DNA of 64,000 nucleotides from Rodentibacter abscessus (GTDB lineage Bacteria > Pseudomonadota > Gammaproteobacteria > Enterobacterales > Pasteurellaceae). Shown here piece after piece: positions 19,324 through 30,700 of this stretch. Location: positions 930,001-994,000 of the forward strand of contig NZ_AP038785.1 in NCBI RefSeq assembly GCF_047160095.1. The letters run 5' to 3'. The position numbers were made by a program, and so were the translations under genes. The notes under the pieces were generated by a model. The model was not told the DNA's origin, searched no databases, and saw only the letters and a program-made list of their open reading frames with translations. Within the stretch, counting starts at the first letter, position 1. Every line of letters starts with the position of its first letter.

Positions 19324-19905
19324 ATGAAATTAACCCCATTCAAAAAACTGGCATTTGTATTAGGCACTACGATTATGTTGCAAGGCTGTGTTGCCGCTGT
19401 ACTTGGCGGTGCGGCAGCCGGCACTAAAGTGGCAACAGACCCTCGCACAATGGGTACGCAACTAGATGATGAAACCCTTGAAATAAAAGTAGAAAATGCC
19501 GTTGATAAAGATGAACAAATTGATGCCGAAGGTCGAGTAAATGCGGTTTCTTACAGCGGACGCATATTATTAATCGGTCAAGTTCCAAGTGAAAGCGCGA
19601 AAGAGACCGCAACCGCTCTGGCAAAAGGTGTGGAAGGCGTTGTTGATGTTTACAATGAATTACGCACAGGTGCAAAAATCTCTATCGGTCAAATTACTAA
19701 AGACAGTTGGATCACGACACAAGTGAAATCCAAAATGCTGATTGATGATCGTGTAAAAACTACTGATGTGAAAGTTATCACTGAAAACGGTGAAGTCTTT
19801 TTATTAGGCAACGTTACCCAATCGCAAGCTGATGCGGCGGCAGACATCGCCAGCAGAATTAGTGGGGTACAGAAAGTAGTTAAAGTATTCAAATATTTGA
19901 ATTAA
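19324..19905 (+). CDS. dolP: Outer-membrane lipoprotein with two BON domains (DolP/YraP)
   Basis: 193 residues from the ATG at 19324; another ATG two codons earlier overlaps the AAAGGAG ribosome site. Lipobox LQGC gives Cys22. Two BON domains follow (about 47-115 and 125-193), with the typical ending ISGVQKVVKVFKYL. DolP supports outer-membrane integrity and the BAM complex and localises to the division site in E. coli. Last gene of the lpoA-yraN-diaA-dolP cluster. Confidence 0.9.
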   Translation: MKLTPFKKLAFVLGTTIMLQGCVAAVLGGAAAGTKVATDPRTMGTQLDDETLEIKVENAVDKDEQIDAEGRVNAVSYSGRILLIGQVPSESAKETATALAKGVEGVVDVYNELRTGAKISIGQITKDSWITTQVKSKMLIDDRVKTTDVKVITENGEVFLLGNVTQSQADAAADIASRISGVQKVVKVFKYLN

Positions 19906-20007
19906 TTTTTTCTAAAACCAGCGATTTTACCTATCAAAGTGCGGTTGAAAATCTCTTGGTATTATATATCAGTCTCACAAAGAGAATTTTATATTCAATA
20001 TTTTAAG

Positions 20008-20131
20008 GTAGGGTGTGTTAGCCACAGGCGTAACGCACCTTTTTGTTGTCAATAAATTTCATTTTGGTGCATTACGGCTTCGCCTAACGCCACCCTACGA
20101 TGATTTGTGCAACTGCTACATAATACCGAAA
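20008..20131. repeat. Dispersed intergenic repeat, copy B
   Basis: GTAGGGTGTGTTAG and GGCGTAACGCACC arms, a T-rich spacer, then TTACGGCTTCGCCTAACGCC, CCCTACGATGATTTG and the tail CTGCTACATAATACCGAAA. It is the most complete copy, about 124 bases, lying between dolP and nrdA. Confidence 0.75.
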
Positions 20132-20264
20132 AAATCTCCTGTATTTTCGACCGCACTTTTTGCATTTTTTCAAGCAAAAAATTCATAAATTTACAATTTT
20201 CTAAAAAGTATTTGTTTTTAAATAACTTACCTTTTGTCAATAATTCAAGGAAAAAATTTATCAC

Positions 20265-20293
20265 TTGATCAGGTCAGAAAAACACATTATCTT
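20265..20293 (+). promoter_or_regulatory. Putative nrdAB promoter
   Basis: TTGATC (20265-20270) and TATCTT (20288-20293) with 17-base spacing. The -10 lies inside the first NrdR box, which would explain repression by occlusion. Confidence 0.5.
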
Positions 20294-20297
20294 GTGT
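20282..20297 (+). promoter_or_regulatory. NrdR box 1
   Basis: ACACATTATCTTGTGT is a near palindrome that fits the NrdR consensus (acaCwAtATaTwgtgt). It is located 65 bases before nrdA. Confidence 0.88.
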
Positions 20298-20312
20298 GTC
20301 ATTCTTTTCCAA

Positions 20313-20328
20313 ACACAATATCTTGTGT
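20313..20328 (+). promoter_or_regulatory. NrdR box 2
   Basis: ACACAATATCTTGTGT. Its start is 31 bases from box 1, i.e. three helical turns, so the two boxes face the same side of the DNA. This is the classical arrangement for NrdR repression of ribonucleotide reductase genes when dATP is high. Confidence 0.9.
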
Positions 20329-20361
20329 TTAAACTTTATCCTAACAACAAGGCTACGGACT

Positions 20362-22632
20362 ATGAATAAAAGCTTAATGGTAACCAAGCGTGACGGCACG
20401 CAAGAACAAATCAACCTCGATAAAATTCATCGTGTAATTACTTGGGCGGCAGAAGGATTGGATAACGTTTCCGTTTCACAAGTAGAATTACGTTCACATA
20501 TTCAATTTTATGAAGGTATTCGAACTTCCGATATTCACGAAACGATCATTAAAGCCGCAGCGGATTTGATCAGTAAAGATTCACCGGATTATCAGTATCT
20601 TGCCGCCCGTTTGGCGATTTTCCATTTGCGTAAAAAAGCCTATGGTCATTTTGATCCGCCTCGTTTATATGATCACGTGAAAAAGCTCGTGCGTATGGGA
20701 AAATACGATCACGCACTTTTAGACGATTACACTCGAGAAGAATGGGATGAAATGGACGGTTTTATTGATCACTGGCGTGATATGACGTTCTCTTATGCCG
20801 CCGTGAAACAACTCGAAGGGAAATACCTCGTCCAAAACCGTGTAACGGGCGAAATCTATGAGTCTGCACAATTTCTCTATTTATTAGTCGCAGCAAGCTT
20901 ATTCTCAAAATATCCGGCTGAAACCCGTTTAGATTACGTAAAACGCTTTTATGATGCCACTTCCACCTTTAAAATTTCGCTTCCAACGCCAATTATGGCG
21001 GGCGTTCGCACCCCTACCCGTCAATTCAGCTCTTGTGTATTAATCGAGTGTGGCGATAGCTTAGATTCTATCAATGCGACGGCTTCGGCAATTGTGAAAT
21101 ATGTCTCACAACGGGCGGGAATCGGTATCAATGCCGGTGCTATTCGTGCCTTAGGCAGTGAAATCCGTGGCGGAGAAGCTTTCCATACCGGCTGCATTCC
21201 GTTCTACAAATACTTCCAAACGGCAGTAAAATCTTGTTCACAAGGCGGTGTGCGCGGTGGTGCGGCAACGGTTTATTATCCGTTATGGCATTTAGAATCC
21301 GAAAGCCTACTTGTATTGAAAAACAATCGTGGTGTGGAGGACAACCGCGTTCGCCATATGGATTATGGGGTACAATTAAATAAATTAATGTATCAACGCT
21401 TAATTAAAGGCGGAGATATTACCTTATTCAGCCCATCAGACGTACCGGGACTTTATGAAGCATTCTTTGCGGATCAAAACAAATTTGAAGAACTTTACAT
21501 AAAATACGAACAAGATCCGAACATTCGCAAGCGCAGCGTAAAAGCGGTGGAGCTTTTCTCATTGTTAATGCAAGAACGTGCTTCAACAGGTCGTATTTAT
21601 ATTCAAAACGTAGATCACTGTAACACACATTCTCCGTTCGATCCGATGGTCGCACCGATTCGTCAATCTAACTTATGTTTAGAAATCGCCTTACCGACCA
21701 AGCCATTAACCCATATTCACGATGAAAACGGTGAAATCGCGCTTTGTACGCTTTCGGCGTTCAACTTAGGCAAAATTGAAAATCTTGATGAATTGGAAGA
21801 ACTATCAGATCTTGCAGTACGTGCATTAGATGCGCTTTTAGATTACCAAGACTACCCTATTCTTGCCGCTAAACGTAGTTCGCTCGCCCGCCGCTCATTA
21901 GGTATTGGTGTGATTAACTATGCCTACTATTTAGCAAAACATGGCGTGCGTTATTCCGATGGCAGTGCAAACGATTTAACTCACCGCACTTTTGAAGCAA
22001 TTCAGTACTATCTATTGAAAGCCTCAATGAATTTGGCGAAAGAACAGGGAGCATGTGAATACTTCAATCAAACTACCTATGCTCAGGGTATCTTACCAAT
22101 TGATACCTATAAAAAAGATATTGATGGGCTCACACAAGAACCTTTGCATTATGATTGGGAAACCTTACGTAAAGACATTCAAGAGTTCGGCTTACGTAAC
22201 TCAACCCTTACCGCATTAATGCCGTCAGAAACTTCCTCACAGATTTCTAACGCTACAAACGGCATTGAACCACCACGTGGTCATGTTAGCGTGAAAGCTT
22301 CTAAAGACGGCATCTTAAAACAAGTGGTACCGGAATATGAAAACTTGAGTGATAGCTACGAATTACTTTGGGATATTCCAAACAATGACGGTTACTTACA
22401 CTTAGTAGGCATTATGCAAAAATTCGTGGATCAAGCCATTTCAGCCAACACCAACTATGATCCGAAACGTTTTGAAGACGGTAAAGTACCGATGAAAGTG
22501 TTGCTGAAAGATTTATTAACCGCTTACAAATACGGCTTAAAAACCCTTTACTATCAAAACACCCGTGACGGAGCAGAAGACGCCCAAGAAGATCTTGATG
22601 ACGGCTGTGCCGGTGGGGCTTGTAAGATTTAA
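20362..22632 (+). CDS. nrdA: Class Ia ribonucleotide reductase, large subunit NrdA
   Basis: Reduces ribonucleoside diphosphates to deoxy forms. From ATG 20362 it is 756 residues (E. coli 761). It has an N-terminal ATP cone (MVTKRDGTQEQINLDKIHRV), the active-site cysteine pair partner in FSSCVLIECGDSLDS, the radical-site block SNLCLEIALP (Asn, Cys, Glu), and the C-terminal redox pair in DDGCAGGACKI. An in-frame start 22 codons earlier would overlap the NrdR boxes and is not conserved. Expected to be repressed by NrdR. nrdB follows after 98 bases. Confidence 0.97.
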   Translation: MNKSLMVTKRDGTQEQINLDKIHRVITWAAEGLDNVSVSQVELRSHIQFYEGIRTSDIHETIIKAAADLISKDSPDYQYLAARLAIFHLRKKAYGHFDPPRLYDHVKKLVRMGKYDHALLDDYTREEWDEMDGFIDHWRDMTFSYAAVKQLEGKYLVQNRVTGEIYESAQFLYLLVAASLFSKYPAETRLDYVKRFYDATSTFKISLPTPIMAGVRTPTRQFSSCVLIECGDSLDSINATASAIVKYVSQRAGIGINAGAIRALGSEIRGGEAFHTGCIPFYKYFQTAVKSCSQGGVRGGAATVYYPLWHLESESLLVLKNNRGVEDNRVRHMDYGVQLNKLMYQRLIKGGDITLFSPSDVPGLYEAFFADQNKFEELYIKYEQDPNIRKRSVKAVELFSLLMQERASTGRIYIQNVDHCNTHSPFDPMVAPIRQSNLCLEIALPTKPLTHIHDENGEIALCTLSAFNLGKIENLDELEELSDLAVRALDALLDYQDYPILAAKRSSLARRSLGIGVINYAYYLAKHGVRYSDGSANDLTHRTFEAIQYYLLKASMNLAKEQGACEYFNQTTYAQGILPIDTYKKDIDGLTQEPLHYDWETLRKDIQEFGLRNSTLTALMPSETSSQISNATNGIEPPRGHVSVKASKDGILKQVVPEYENLSDSYELLWDIPNNDGYLHLVGIMQKFVDQAISANTNYDPKRFEDGKVPMKVLLKDLLTAYKYGLKTLYYQNTRDGAEDAQEDLDDGCAGGACKI

Positions 22633-22730
22633 AAAATTTACGTTTTTATCTTCGGACGTATTATATACGCCCTTAAAATACCAATAGTAATGAGCGTACT
22701 GGATATGCTCCACATGTAAGGAGACGAGAT

Positions 22731-23861
22731 ATGGCATACACCACTTTCTCACAAACCAAAAACGACCAATTAAAAGAACCGATGTTCTTTGGTCAGAACG
22801 TTAATGTTGCACGTTACGATCAACAAAAATATGAGACCTTTGAAAAGCTCATTGAAAAACAACTTTCCTTCTTCTGGCGTCCGGAAGAAGTAGATGTGTC
22901 GCAAGATCGTATCGACTACGCCGCATTGCCTGAACACGAAAAACATATTTTCATCAGCAACTTAAAATATCAAACCTTACTAGATTCCATTCAAGGAAGA
23001 AGCCCGAACGTGGCATTGTTGCCACTGGTTTCCATTCCTGAATTGGAAACTTGGATCGAAACTTGGACGTTCTCTGAAACCATTCACAGTCGTTCTTACA
23101 CGCACATTATCCGTAATATCGTGAATGATCCTTCTATCGTGTTTGATGACATCGTTACAAACGAAGAAATTATTAAACGTGCAAAAGATATTTCTTCCTA
23201 TTACGATGACCTAATCCGCGATAGCCAACTTTACGGTTTATACGGCGAAGGCACTTACACTGTAGATGGAAAAGAATGTGTCGTTACTTTACGTAATCTG
23301 AAAAAACAGCTTTACCTTTGCTTAATGAGCGTAAACGCTTTAGAAGCTATTCGTTTCTATGTATCTTTTGCTTGCTCCTTCGCCTTTGCGGAACGCCAAT
23401 TAATGGAAGGTAATGCGAAGATTATTAAATTTATCGCACGTGATGAAGCCCTACATTTAACCGGTACTCAGCATATTTTAAATATTATGGCTGCCGGTCA
23501 AGATGACCCTGAAATGGCGGAAATTGCCGAAGAATGCAAACAAGAAGCCTATGATTTATTCGTTGCCGCGGCAGAACAGGAAAAAGAATGGGCGGATTAT
23601 CTTTTTAAAGACGGTTCGATGATCGGATTGAATAAAGATATTTTGGTGCAATACGTAGAATATATCACCAATATCCGTATGCAAGCGGTTGGCTTACCAC
23701 TGCCATTCCAAGCCCGTTCAAACCCGATTCCTTGGATCAACGCTTGGCTTGTATCCGATAATGTACAAGTTGCTCCGCAAGAAGTAGAAGTCAGTTCTTA
23801 TCTTGTCGGTCAAATTGATTCTAAAGTGGATACCAATGATTTCGGCGACTTTGATCTGTAA
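22731..23861 (+). CDS. nrdB: Class Ia ribonucleotide reductase, small subunit NrdB
   Basis: Provides the tyrosyl radical and di-iron centre; 376 residues, same as E. coli. Iron ligands and radical Tyr are in FSETIHSRSYTHIIRN (Glu, His, Tyr); the second ligand set lies in FAFAERQLMEGN and FIARDEALHLTGTQH. The C-terminus ends acidic and aromatic (DTNDFGDFDL), as needed for docking to NrdA. ATG is preceded by AAGGAGACGAG. No ferredoxin gene (yfaE) follows. Confidence 0.97.
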   Translation: MAYTTFSQTKNDQLKEPMFFGQNVNVARYDQQKYETFEKLIEKQLSFFWRPEEVDVSQDRIDYAALPEHEKHIFISNLKYQTLLDSIQGRSPNVALLPLVSIPELETWIETWTFSETIHSRSYTHIIRNIVNDPSIVFDDIVTNEEIIKRAKDISSYYDDLIRDSQLYGLYGEGTYTVDGKECVVTLRNLKKQLYLCLMSVNALEAIRFYVSFACSFAFAERQLMEGNAKIIKFIARDEALHLTGTQHILNIMAAGQDDPEMAEIAEECKQEAYDLFVAAAEQEKEWADYLFKDGSMIGLNKDILVQYVEYITNIRMQAVGLPLPFQARSNPIPWINAWLVSDNVQVAPQEVEVSSYLVGQIDSKVDTNDFGDFDL

Positions 23862-23888
23862 GAACTATCCCTTTTAAAGGGCTAAAAT

Positions 23889-23951
23889 AAAAAGTGCGGT
23901 CATTTTTCTTTTTGTATTAAAAAAACATCAGAAACAAACGACCGCACTTTT
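23889..23951. terminator. Inverted pair of uptake signals after nrdB
   Basis: AAAAAGTGCGGTC and GACCGCACTTTT are separated by about 38 bases, a longer loop than usual. Probable nrdAB terminator. Confidence 0.6.
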
Positions 23952-23974
23952 GCCACATCTTCATTCAGCCCATT

Positions 23975-24330
23975 TAAAATATTGGCTGATACGCACTTCT
24001 TGCTTCTCATTGTATTTTTTTATTGGAGTTCGGTTTCAAGTGAGTACTCGGTGGAAAGGTGTTTTCCTCTTACTAAACCTTTCTCTATCGCCTGCCAAAC
24101 AATCTTCGTGAAAATGTGTTCAAATACGTCCGTCCCGTTAAAACGGCGAAGGCAGTTTTGGTTTAAGGTGCTGGCATCAATCACTTTTTCGGTTAACGAC
24201 ATCCCAAAAACCGGCGGTAAGCCACATTCACCTCGATTTCTTTCCAATTGATGCTCGCTTTTTATGCCGAAGAGATAGCACAATAACATGATTTTAAACA
24301 GACGAATCGGGCTGACTACGGATGACAATC
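23975..24330 (-). pseudogene. Remnant of an IS1182-type transposase
   Basis: The translated minus strand shows the conserved N-terminal part of IS1182-family transposases: PIRLFKIMLLCYLFGIKSE, SLTEKVIDASTLNQN, RRFNGTDVFEHIF and KGLV. In the middle the block EIEVNVAYRRFLG is found only in a shifted frame, so at least two compensating frameshifts are present. After LSTE, where DSTHLKAN would be expected, the sequence is degraded and stops at TAA. The C-terminal DDE part and both IS ends are missing, so it is an old fragment. It lies between nrdB and the adhesin gene. Confidence 0.8.
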
Positions 24331-24476
24331 AAAGGGGCAGGCTCTATGCCTGCCCGAGGTTATTATCGACAATGGAGATAAATCAACGATATTTACCACA
24401 ACATAAAACAATTTCGTTTACGGTATTATGCAGCAGTTGCATAAAAAGAATTTCTATCCGGAATTTATTTTGGGAC

Positions 24477-24670
24477 GTAGGGTGCGTTAGCCGTAGGCGT
24501 AACGCACCTTTTTATCAATAAATTTCATTACGGTGCGTTACGGCTTCGCCTAACCGCACCCTTGTATATTAAAACTCTGATAAACTCGCAACAAACAACA
24601 CAATGTTATCCACAGCTTGGTGCACCCTAGAGTAAAAACTCGTTTCGTAGCAACTGATACATAATACCGA
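24477..24670. repeat. Dispersed intergenic repeat, copy C (interrupted)
   Basis: GTAGGGTGCGTTAG, GGCGTAACGCACC, GGTGCGTTACGGCTTCGCC and CCGCACCC lie at 24477-24562. The tail GTAGCAACTGATACATAATACCGA follows only at 24647. Between them are ~84 bases including GGTGCACCCTAG, as if a second partial unit were present. Confidence 0.7.
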
Positions 24671-24703
24671 AAAAAAATGCAACCGCTGAGGGTTGCATTT
24701 TTC
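24668..24703 (-). terminator. Terminator of the giant adhesin gene
   Basis: On the minus strand AAATGCAACC and GGTTGCATTT arms are followed by a run of T, 14 bases past the adhesin stop codon. Confidence 0.9.
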
Positions 24704-24716
24704 ATTTACTTAAAGA

Positions 24717-27700
24717 TTACCACTGATAACCTACACCTACACCACCGGAGTAATGTCCTGCGGAGTTAGCCGTACCGGTTAATTTCAGAATAACCTTACC
24801 GTTATCGCTGGCTCTTGAGTAACCCACCGCAATAGCAGATGCACCGCTATATCCGCCGGCTGCCGCCGCAACCATCGATTTACCCGGCATATAAACCTGA
24901 GGTAAGGAAGAGGCCGCTGCAGCGTTCGCACCGATACCGCGTACACGTTTATCTAAGTTATCAACGCGATTATTGACATTATAGATATCTCCTCGTACTT
25001 GGTCGAGCTGCCCTTTGTTAACCGCATCGGTCGGTTTCACACCCGGTGCAACATTGCTAATCACTTTATTGCCCGCGCTGATGCCTTTATCGGTAACGCT
25101 TACGGTATCCGTGCCTTTCGGATCGCTACCTTTAATTACTAACCCGTTATTATTGACGGTGGTATTGCCGATAGCTACGCTACCCTCTTTTCCAAGATCA
25201 ATATCTTTCGCCAATTTCACGGTTAATTTACCTTTACCATCAGAAACGACACCGATATTCGCCGCCGAAGAGAGTTTAGATTCATCAGCCTGTCCACCGA
25301 CAACATTGACTCGTGAATTGAGTTTCTGTTTAGAGACCGTACCGGAATCGCCCATAAACTCTAAACCGTCATTTAAGGTTGCAACCTGTTCCTTACTGCC
25401 ATCTTGTTTCGTGTACTCAATTCGGGTTTTGCTTTCACCGTCTTTTCCGTCATTACCGTCTAAGCCTTTTTGGCCGTCAATAACGCGAATTGTGGCTGTG
25501 GCGTTCTTACCATCTGCGCCTTTCGGTCCGGTTAAGCCGATTGAACCGTCTTTACCGTTAATCACGACAGAGGAGCCGTCTTTACCGTTGACTCCAATCG
25601 TACCGTCAACACCGTCTTTGCCCGGCTCGCCTTTTTCGCCGATAATAAAGTTGTTGGCGGTTGACACTTCATAACCGTTATCAATTTGTTTCACAACGAT
25701 ATTTTTGCCTTGATTTAAGGTAAAGGTTTCATTGTTATTGATACGTTTATCCGTGCCGATAACTTCGCCGTTGGTTGCAAGGTTAAAGCCGCTATTGGCG
25801 ATCGAGGTATAGAGCTGACTACCGTTGATCGCGTCTTTGCTATTCGGACTAATATCACCGTCAGCGACATTGGTGACTTTCTTATTACCGGCATTAATAC
25901 CTTCATTTGTAATAGACGGGCCGTTTTTAATCGCTAATCCGTCATTATTCAATGTGGTATTACCAACAGTTACATTGCCGTCCGTCAAGCTTGTGCCGCC
26001 AATGGTTACGCTACCGTCTTTGGTTAAGTTCAAGTCTTTGTTCAAACTTACATCAAAGTTTTTACCGCCGGATGCATTCGTTCCGTTAGCCACCACTTTA
26101 ATGTTGCTATCTCCTGCCGTAACCGATTCTTCTTTCCCGATTTGTTTTTTCATTTCGTCAGAAAGATCGATATTGTAAGAAGTTGTAAAGTTTGCTTTAT
26201 CAACGGTTGTGGTTACATTGACTGCATTAGAGCCGGTAACAACGGATTTCTCTGCGTTCACGGTATAAATGGTATGGCCGTCTGCTGCAGTTGTATTTGT
26301 TACAACAACGTTTTTACCTTGTTGAACTTCAGTCTTAGCCGCAGCGGTTGATGCATTTAATTGAGATAAATTAACCGCATCCGTTGCATTCGTACCGTTA
26401 GCAACATTGGTGATCACTTTATTGCCCGCATCAATGCCTTTATTGGTAATTGACGGGCCGTCTTTAATGGTTAAGCCGTCGTTGTTAATCGTCACGTTAC
26501 CCATTGTGAAGTTGCCGTCTTTCAACGTTGTATTACCCAGGGTAATGCTACCGTCTTTGGTCAAGTTCAAGTCTTTATTTAACTTCACTTCCATTGTGCC
26601 GTTAGCGTGTCCGATAACGCCGATATTGTTCGCCGTTAAGTTCGCTTCTTGCGCTCCGCCGACAATATTTAATTGGCTGTTTAAAGTGCGGTTAATAACT
26701 TGATCGTTATCACCTTTGAATTTCAAGCCGTCATTGAGGTTTGCAACGTTTTCGGTTGTGCCATTGACAACATATTGAATACGCGTTGTGGTTTCACCGT
26801 CTTTACCGTTTACACCGGCAGGACCTTGTCCGCCTTTAATGGTTAAACCGTTTGCACCGTCTTTACCATTCAAGCCGATGGAGCCGTCCTTGCCGTTGAT
26901 CACGACAGCCGAACCGTCTTTGCCGTTTACGCCGATAGTACCGTCAACGCCATCTTTGCCATCTTTACCTGCCGCACCAACTGTAATGTTATTACTTGTC
27001 GCAACTTCATAACCGTTCGCAATCTGTTTGATCACGATGTTATTACCCGCATTCAAATTGAAGGTTTCATTGTTGGTTAGCCGTTTATCCGCTTCGGTTA
27101 AGCCGTCTTGTTCGGAAACCGCACCATTAGAACCGGCAACGATCGCAGATTTAAGGTTAAATCCGACCGCACTTAGCGTATCTTTCGTGATGTTTTGGGT
27201 TGCATTTTTCAAATCGCCTGCATTCACCACATTATTTAAAGCATCACCTGTCAAGTTATTCAAGTATTCGTTGAAGGTAACATTCGTCGGCAATGATGTA
27301 CCTTGTGGTAACACACCGCTATCAACATTGGTAATTAACACCGGGGCTGAGTTATTCGCACCGATGAATTTCACTTTGTTGCTTGGTGTATTGGTTAACG
27401 CACCGTTTTCATCAATGTAACTGTTGGTTGTGTTAAAGGTAATATTTGTCGCACCGGTTGTTGCGTTATAAACCGCATTCACCGCGACACCCGTGCCATT
27501 GTTAAAGTTCACCGTATTACCGTGAGTCACAAAATCAACGGCATTACCATTTGCTTGCAAGTTCCAACCCGCATTTAACACATCACCAACGGTTGCAGCA
27601 TTATTGGTAATATTTTCATATTTATTACCTGTTTGATCAGGGTTAGAGGTTGTGGTGTTATCCACTTTATCTAAGTTACCGTTCAAATTCGTAATGGTGG

Positions 27701-30700
27701 TATTACCTAAATCGATACCGCCGCTACTGATGCTCACGTTGCCAATCGTCACGCTACCTTTATCGGTTAAGTTCAGATCTTTGCTTAATTTAACGGTTAA
27801 ATTGCCGTCTTTGTTAACCACGCCGATATTGTTATCCGTTAACTTATCGGCTTCAGTTACGCCACCGGTGATATTTAAGGTTTCACCGAGTTTTTTCTTA
27901 ATGGCTTTACCGTTATCACCTTTGAATACCAAGCCGTCATCTTTGGTTGCGATTTCACGGGTTGTCACTGAACCGTCTTTATTAGTTGTATTGTAAACAA
28001 TACGTTCAATGCCATCACCGCCTTTACCGTTTTCATCAAGAGTACCGGTACCGTTAGCCACCGTGATATTCGCCGAGGCTGATTTACCATCTGCACCTTT
28101 CGGTCCGGTTAAACCGATTGAACCGTCTTTACCGTTAAGTACTACTGATGCCCCGTCTTTACCGTTCACCCCAATCGTGCCGTCAATACCGTTTTGTCCG
28201 TCTTTACCAACGGTTACATTAGCAAAGTTCGGCGTATCGGAAGTAGAGATACTGATTGTGCCGTTGGTTTGGGTGATATTGATATTATTACCCGCATCAA
28301 GGGTTACCGTATCGCCCATTCTCACGTTGTGTAAGCTTGTGCCGTTTGCATTACCGCTGGTGGTAATGTTCCAACCTTTCGCGACATCATTGGTTACGTT
28401 GGTGATGTTCTGATTAGTCGCATATAACTGGCTTCCATTCACCGCATCTTTACTATCCTCAGCTAAAGTACCTTCTGTCACGTTGGTAACTTTCTTATCA
28501 CCTGCGTTAATGCCGTCTTTGGTGATTGATGGTCCATTCGTGATAGTTAGGCCTGTGCTGTTTAATACAGTGCCACCAAGATTTACACTGCCTTTATCAG
28601 TGAGATTCAAGTCTTTGTTTAACTTGATAGTCATCGTGCCATTCGCATCACCAATCACACCAATGTTGTTGTCCGTTAAATCCGCTTCCTTCGCACCGCC
28701 AACAATCTCTAATTGGCTGTTTAAAGTGCGGTTGATTTTCGTGTCATTATCACCTTTGAACACTAAACCGTCTTTTAACGTTGCGACTTCTTCTTTGGTG
28801 CCATCCGGTTTCACATACTCAATACGGGTTTTGCTTTCGCCATCTTTACCGTCATTGCCGTCTAAACCTTTCGTGCCGTTGACAACCTGTAACGTTGCAG
28901 AAGCACCGTCTTTACCATCTTGACCTTTCGGTCCGGTTAAGCCGATTGAACCGTCTTTACCGTTGATAACAACTGATGCGCCGTCTTTACCGTTCACGCC
29001 GATTGTACCATCAACACCCGGTTTACCGTCTTTACCTGCCGCACCTACGGTAATGTTGTTGCCGGTTGCAATCTCATAACCGTTGGCGATTTGTTTGATA
29101 ACGAGGTTGTTACCCGCATCTAACGTAAAGGTTTCATTCGTGGCAATGCGTTTGTCATCATCACTTAAGCCATCTGCACTCACTTGACCGTTGCTATCCG
29201 CTACCGCTTTCGTGGTTAAGTTAAAGCCGCTATTTGTGATCGCTGTGTAAAGCTGCCCGCCGTTAATCGCCTCTTTGCTGCCATTAGAAACATTACCATC
29301 CGCAACATTCGTGATTTTCTTATCACCCGCATTGATGCCGTCTTTATTAATGCTCGGTCCGCCGTTGATGGTTAAACCGCCATTGCTTAAGTTAACATCA
29401 CCAATCGTAATGGTGCCTTTATCGGTTAAGTTCAGATCTTTGCTTAATTTAACGGTTAAGTTGCCATCTTTATTAATGATGCCAATATTGTTATCCGTTA
29501 ATTTGCTTTCTTCCGTTACACCACCGGTGATATTTAAGGTTTCACCGAGTTTTTTCTTAATGGCTTTACCGTTATCACCTTGGAATACCAAGCCGTCATC
29601 TTTGGTTGCGATTTCACGGGTGGTTGTCGTACCGTCTGCATTGGTAGTGTTGTAAACGATACGGGTAATGCCGTCGCCGCCCTTACCGTTTTCATCAAGA
29701 GTACCGGTACCATTCGCTACGGAGATATTCGCCGAGGCTGATTTACCATCTGCACCTTTCGGTCCGGTTAAACCGATTGAACCGTCTTTACCGTTAAGTA
29801 CTACTGATGCACCGTCTTTACCGTTCACTCCGATTCGACCGTCAACACCATCTTTGCCATCTTTACCGATAGTCATATTGCTTGAAGTCGCAATTTGGTA
29901 ACCGTTGGCAATTTGTTTGATAACGAGGTTGTTACCCGCATCTAACGTAAAGGTTTCGTTGTTCGCAATACGTTTGTCGTCATCGCTCAAGTTAGCATCT
30001 TCACTCTCCTCCCCGTTGCTACCCGCTACCGCTTTCGTGGTTAAGTTAAAGCCGCTATTTGTGATCGCTGTGTAAAGCTGTCCGCCGTTAATCGCCTCTT
30101 TGCTGCCATTAGAAACATTACCATCCGCAACATTCGTGATTTTCTTATCACCCGCATTGATGCCGTCTTTATTAATGCTCGGTCCGCCGTTGATGGTTAA
30201 ACCGCCATTGCTTAAGTTAACATCACCAATCGTAATGGTGCCTTTATCGGTTAAGTTCAGATCTTTGCTTAATTTAACGGTTAAATTGCCGTCTTTGCTA
30301 ACAACACCAATATTATTATCCGTTAATTTGTTTTCTTCCGTTACACCACCGGTGATATTTAAGGTTTGACCTAATTTTTTCTTAATCACGTCGCCGTTAT
30401 CACCTTGGAATACCAAGCCGTCATCTTTGGTTGCGACTTCGCGTGTTGTTACTGAACCGTCTGCATTGGTAGTGTTGTAAACGATACGGGTAATGCCGTC
30501 GCCACCTTTACCGTTTTCATCAAGAGTACCGGTACCGTTAGCCACCGTGATATTAGCTGATGCACCGTCTTTACCATCTTGACCTTTCGGTCCGGTTAAA
30601 CCGATTGAACCGTCTTTACCGTTAAGTACTACTGATGCACCATCTTTACCGTTCACACCGATTGTGCCGTCTTTACCATCTTTTCCTACCGTAATGTTGG

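Noticed and set aside
20296..20361. Longer NrdA start 22 codons upstream
   Set aside because: These codons overlap both NrdR boxes and do not resemble the NrdA N-terminus.
24334..24356. GGGCAGGC/GCCTGCCC hairpin
   Set aside because: No T-run and no adjacent gene to end; kept only as part of the IS-remnant region.
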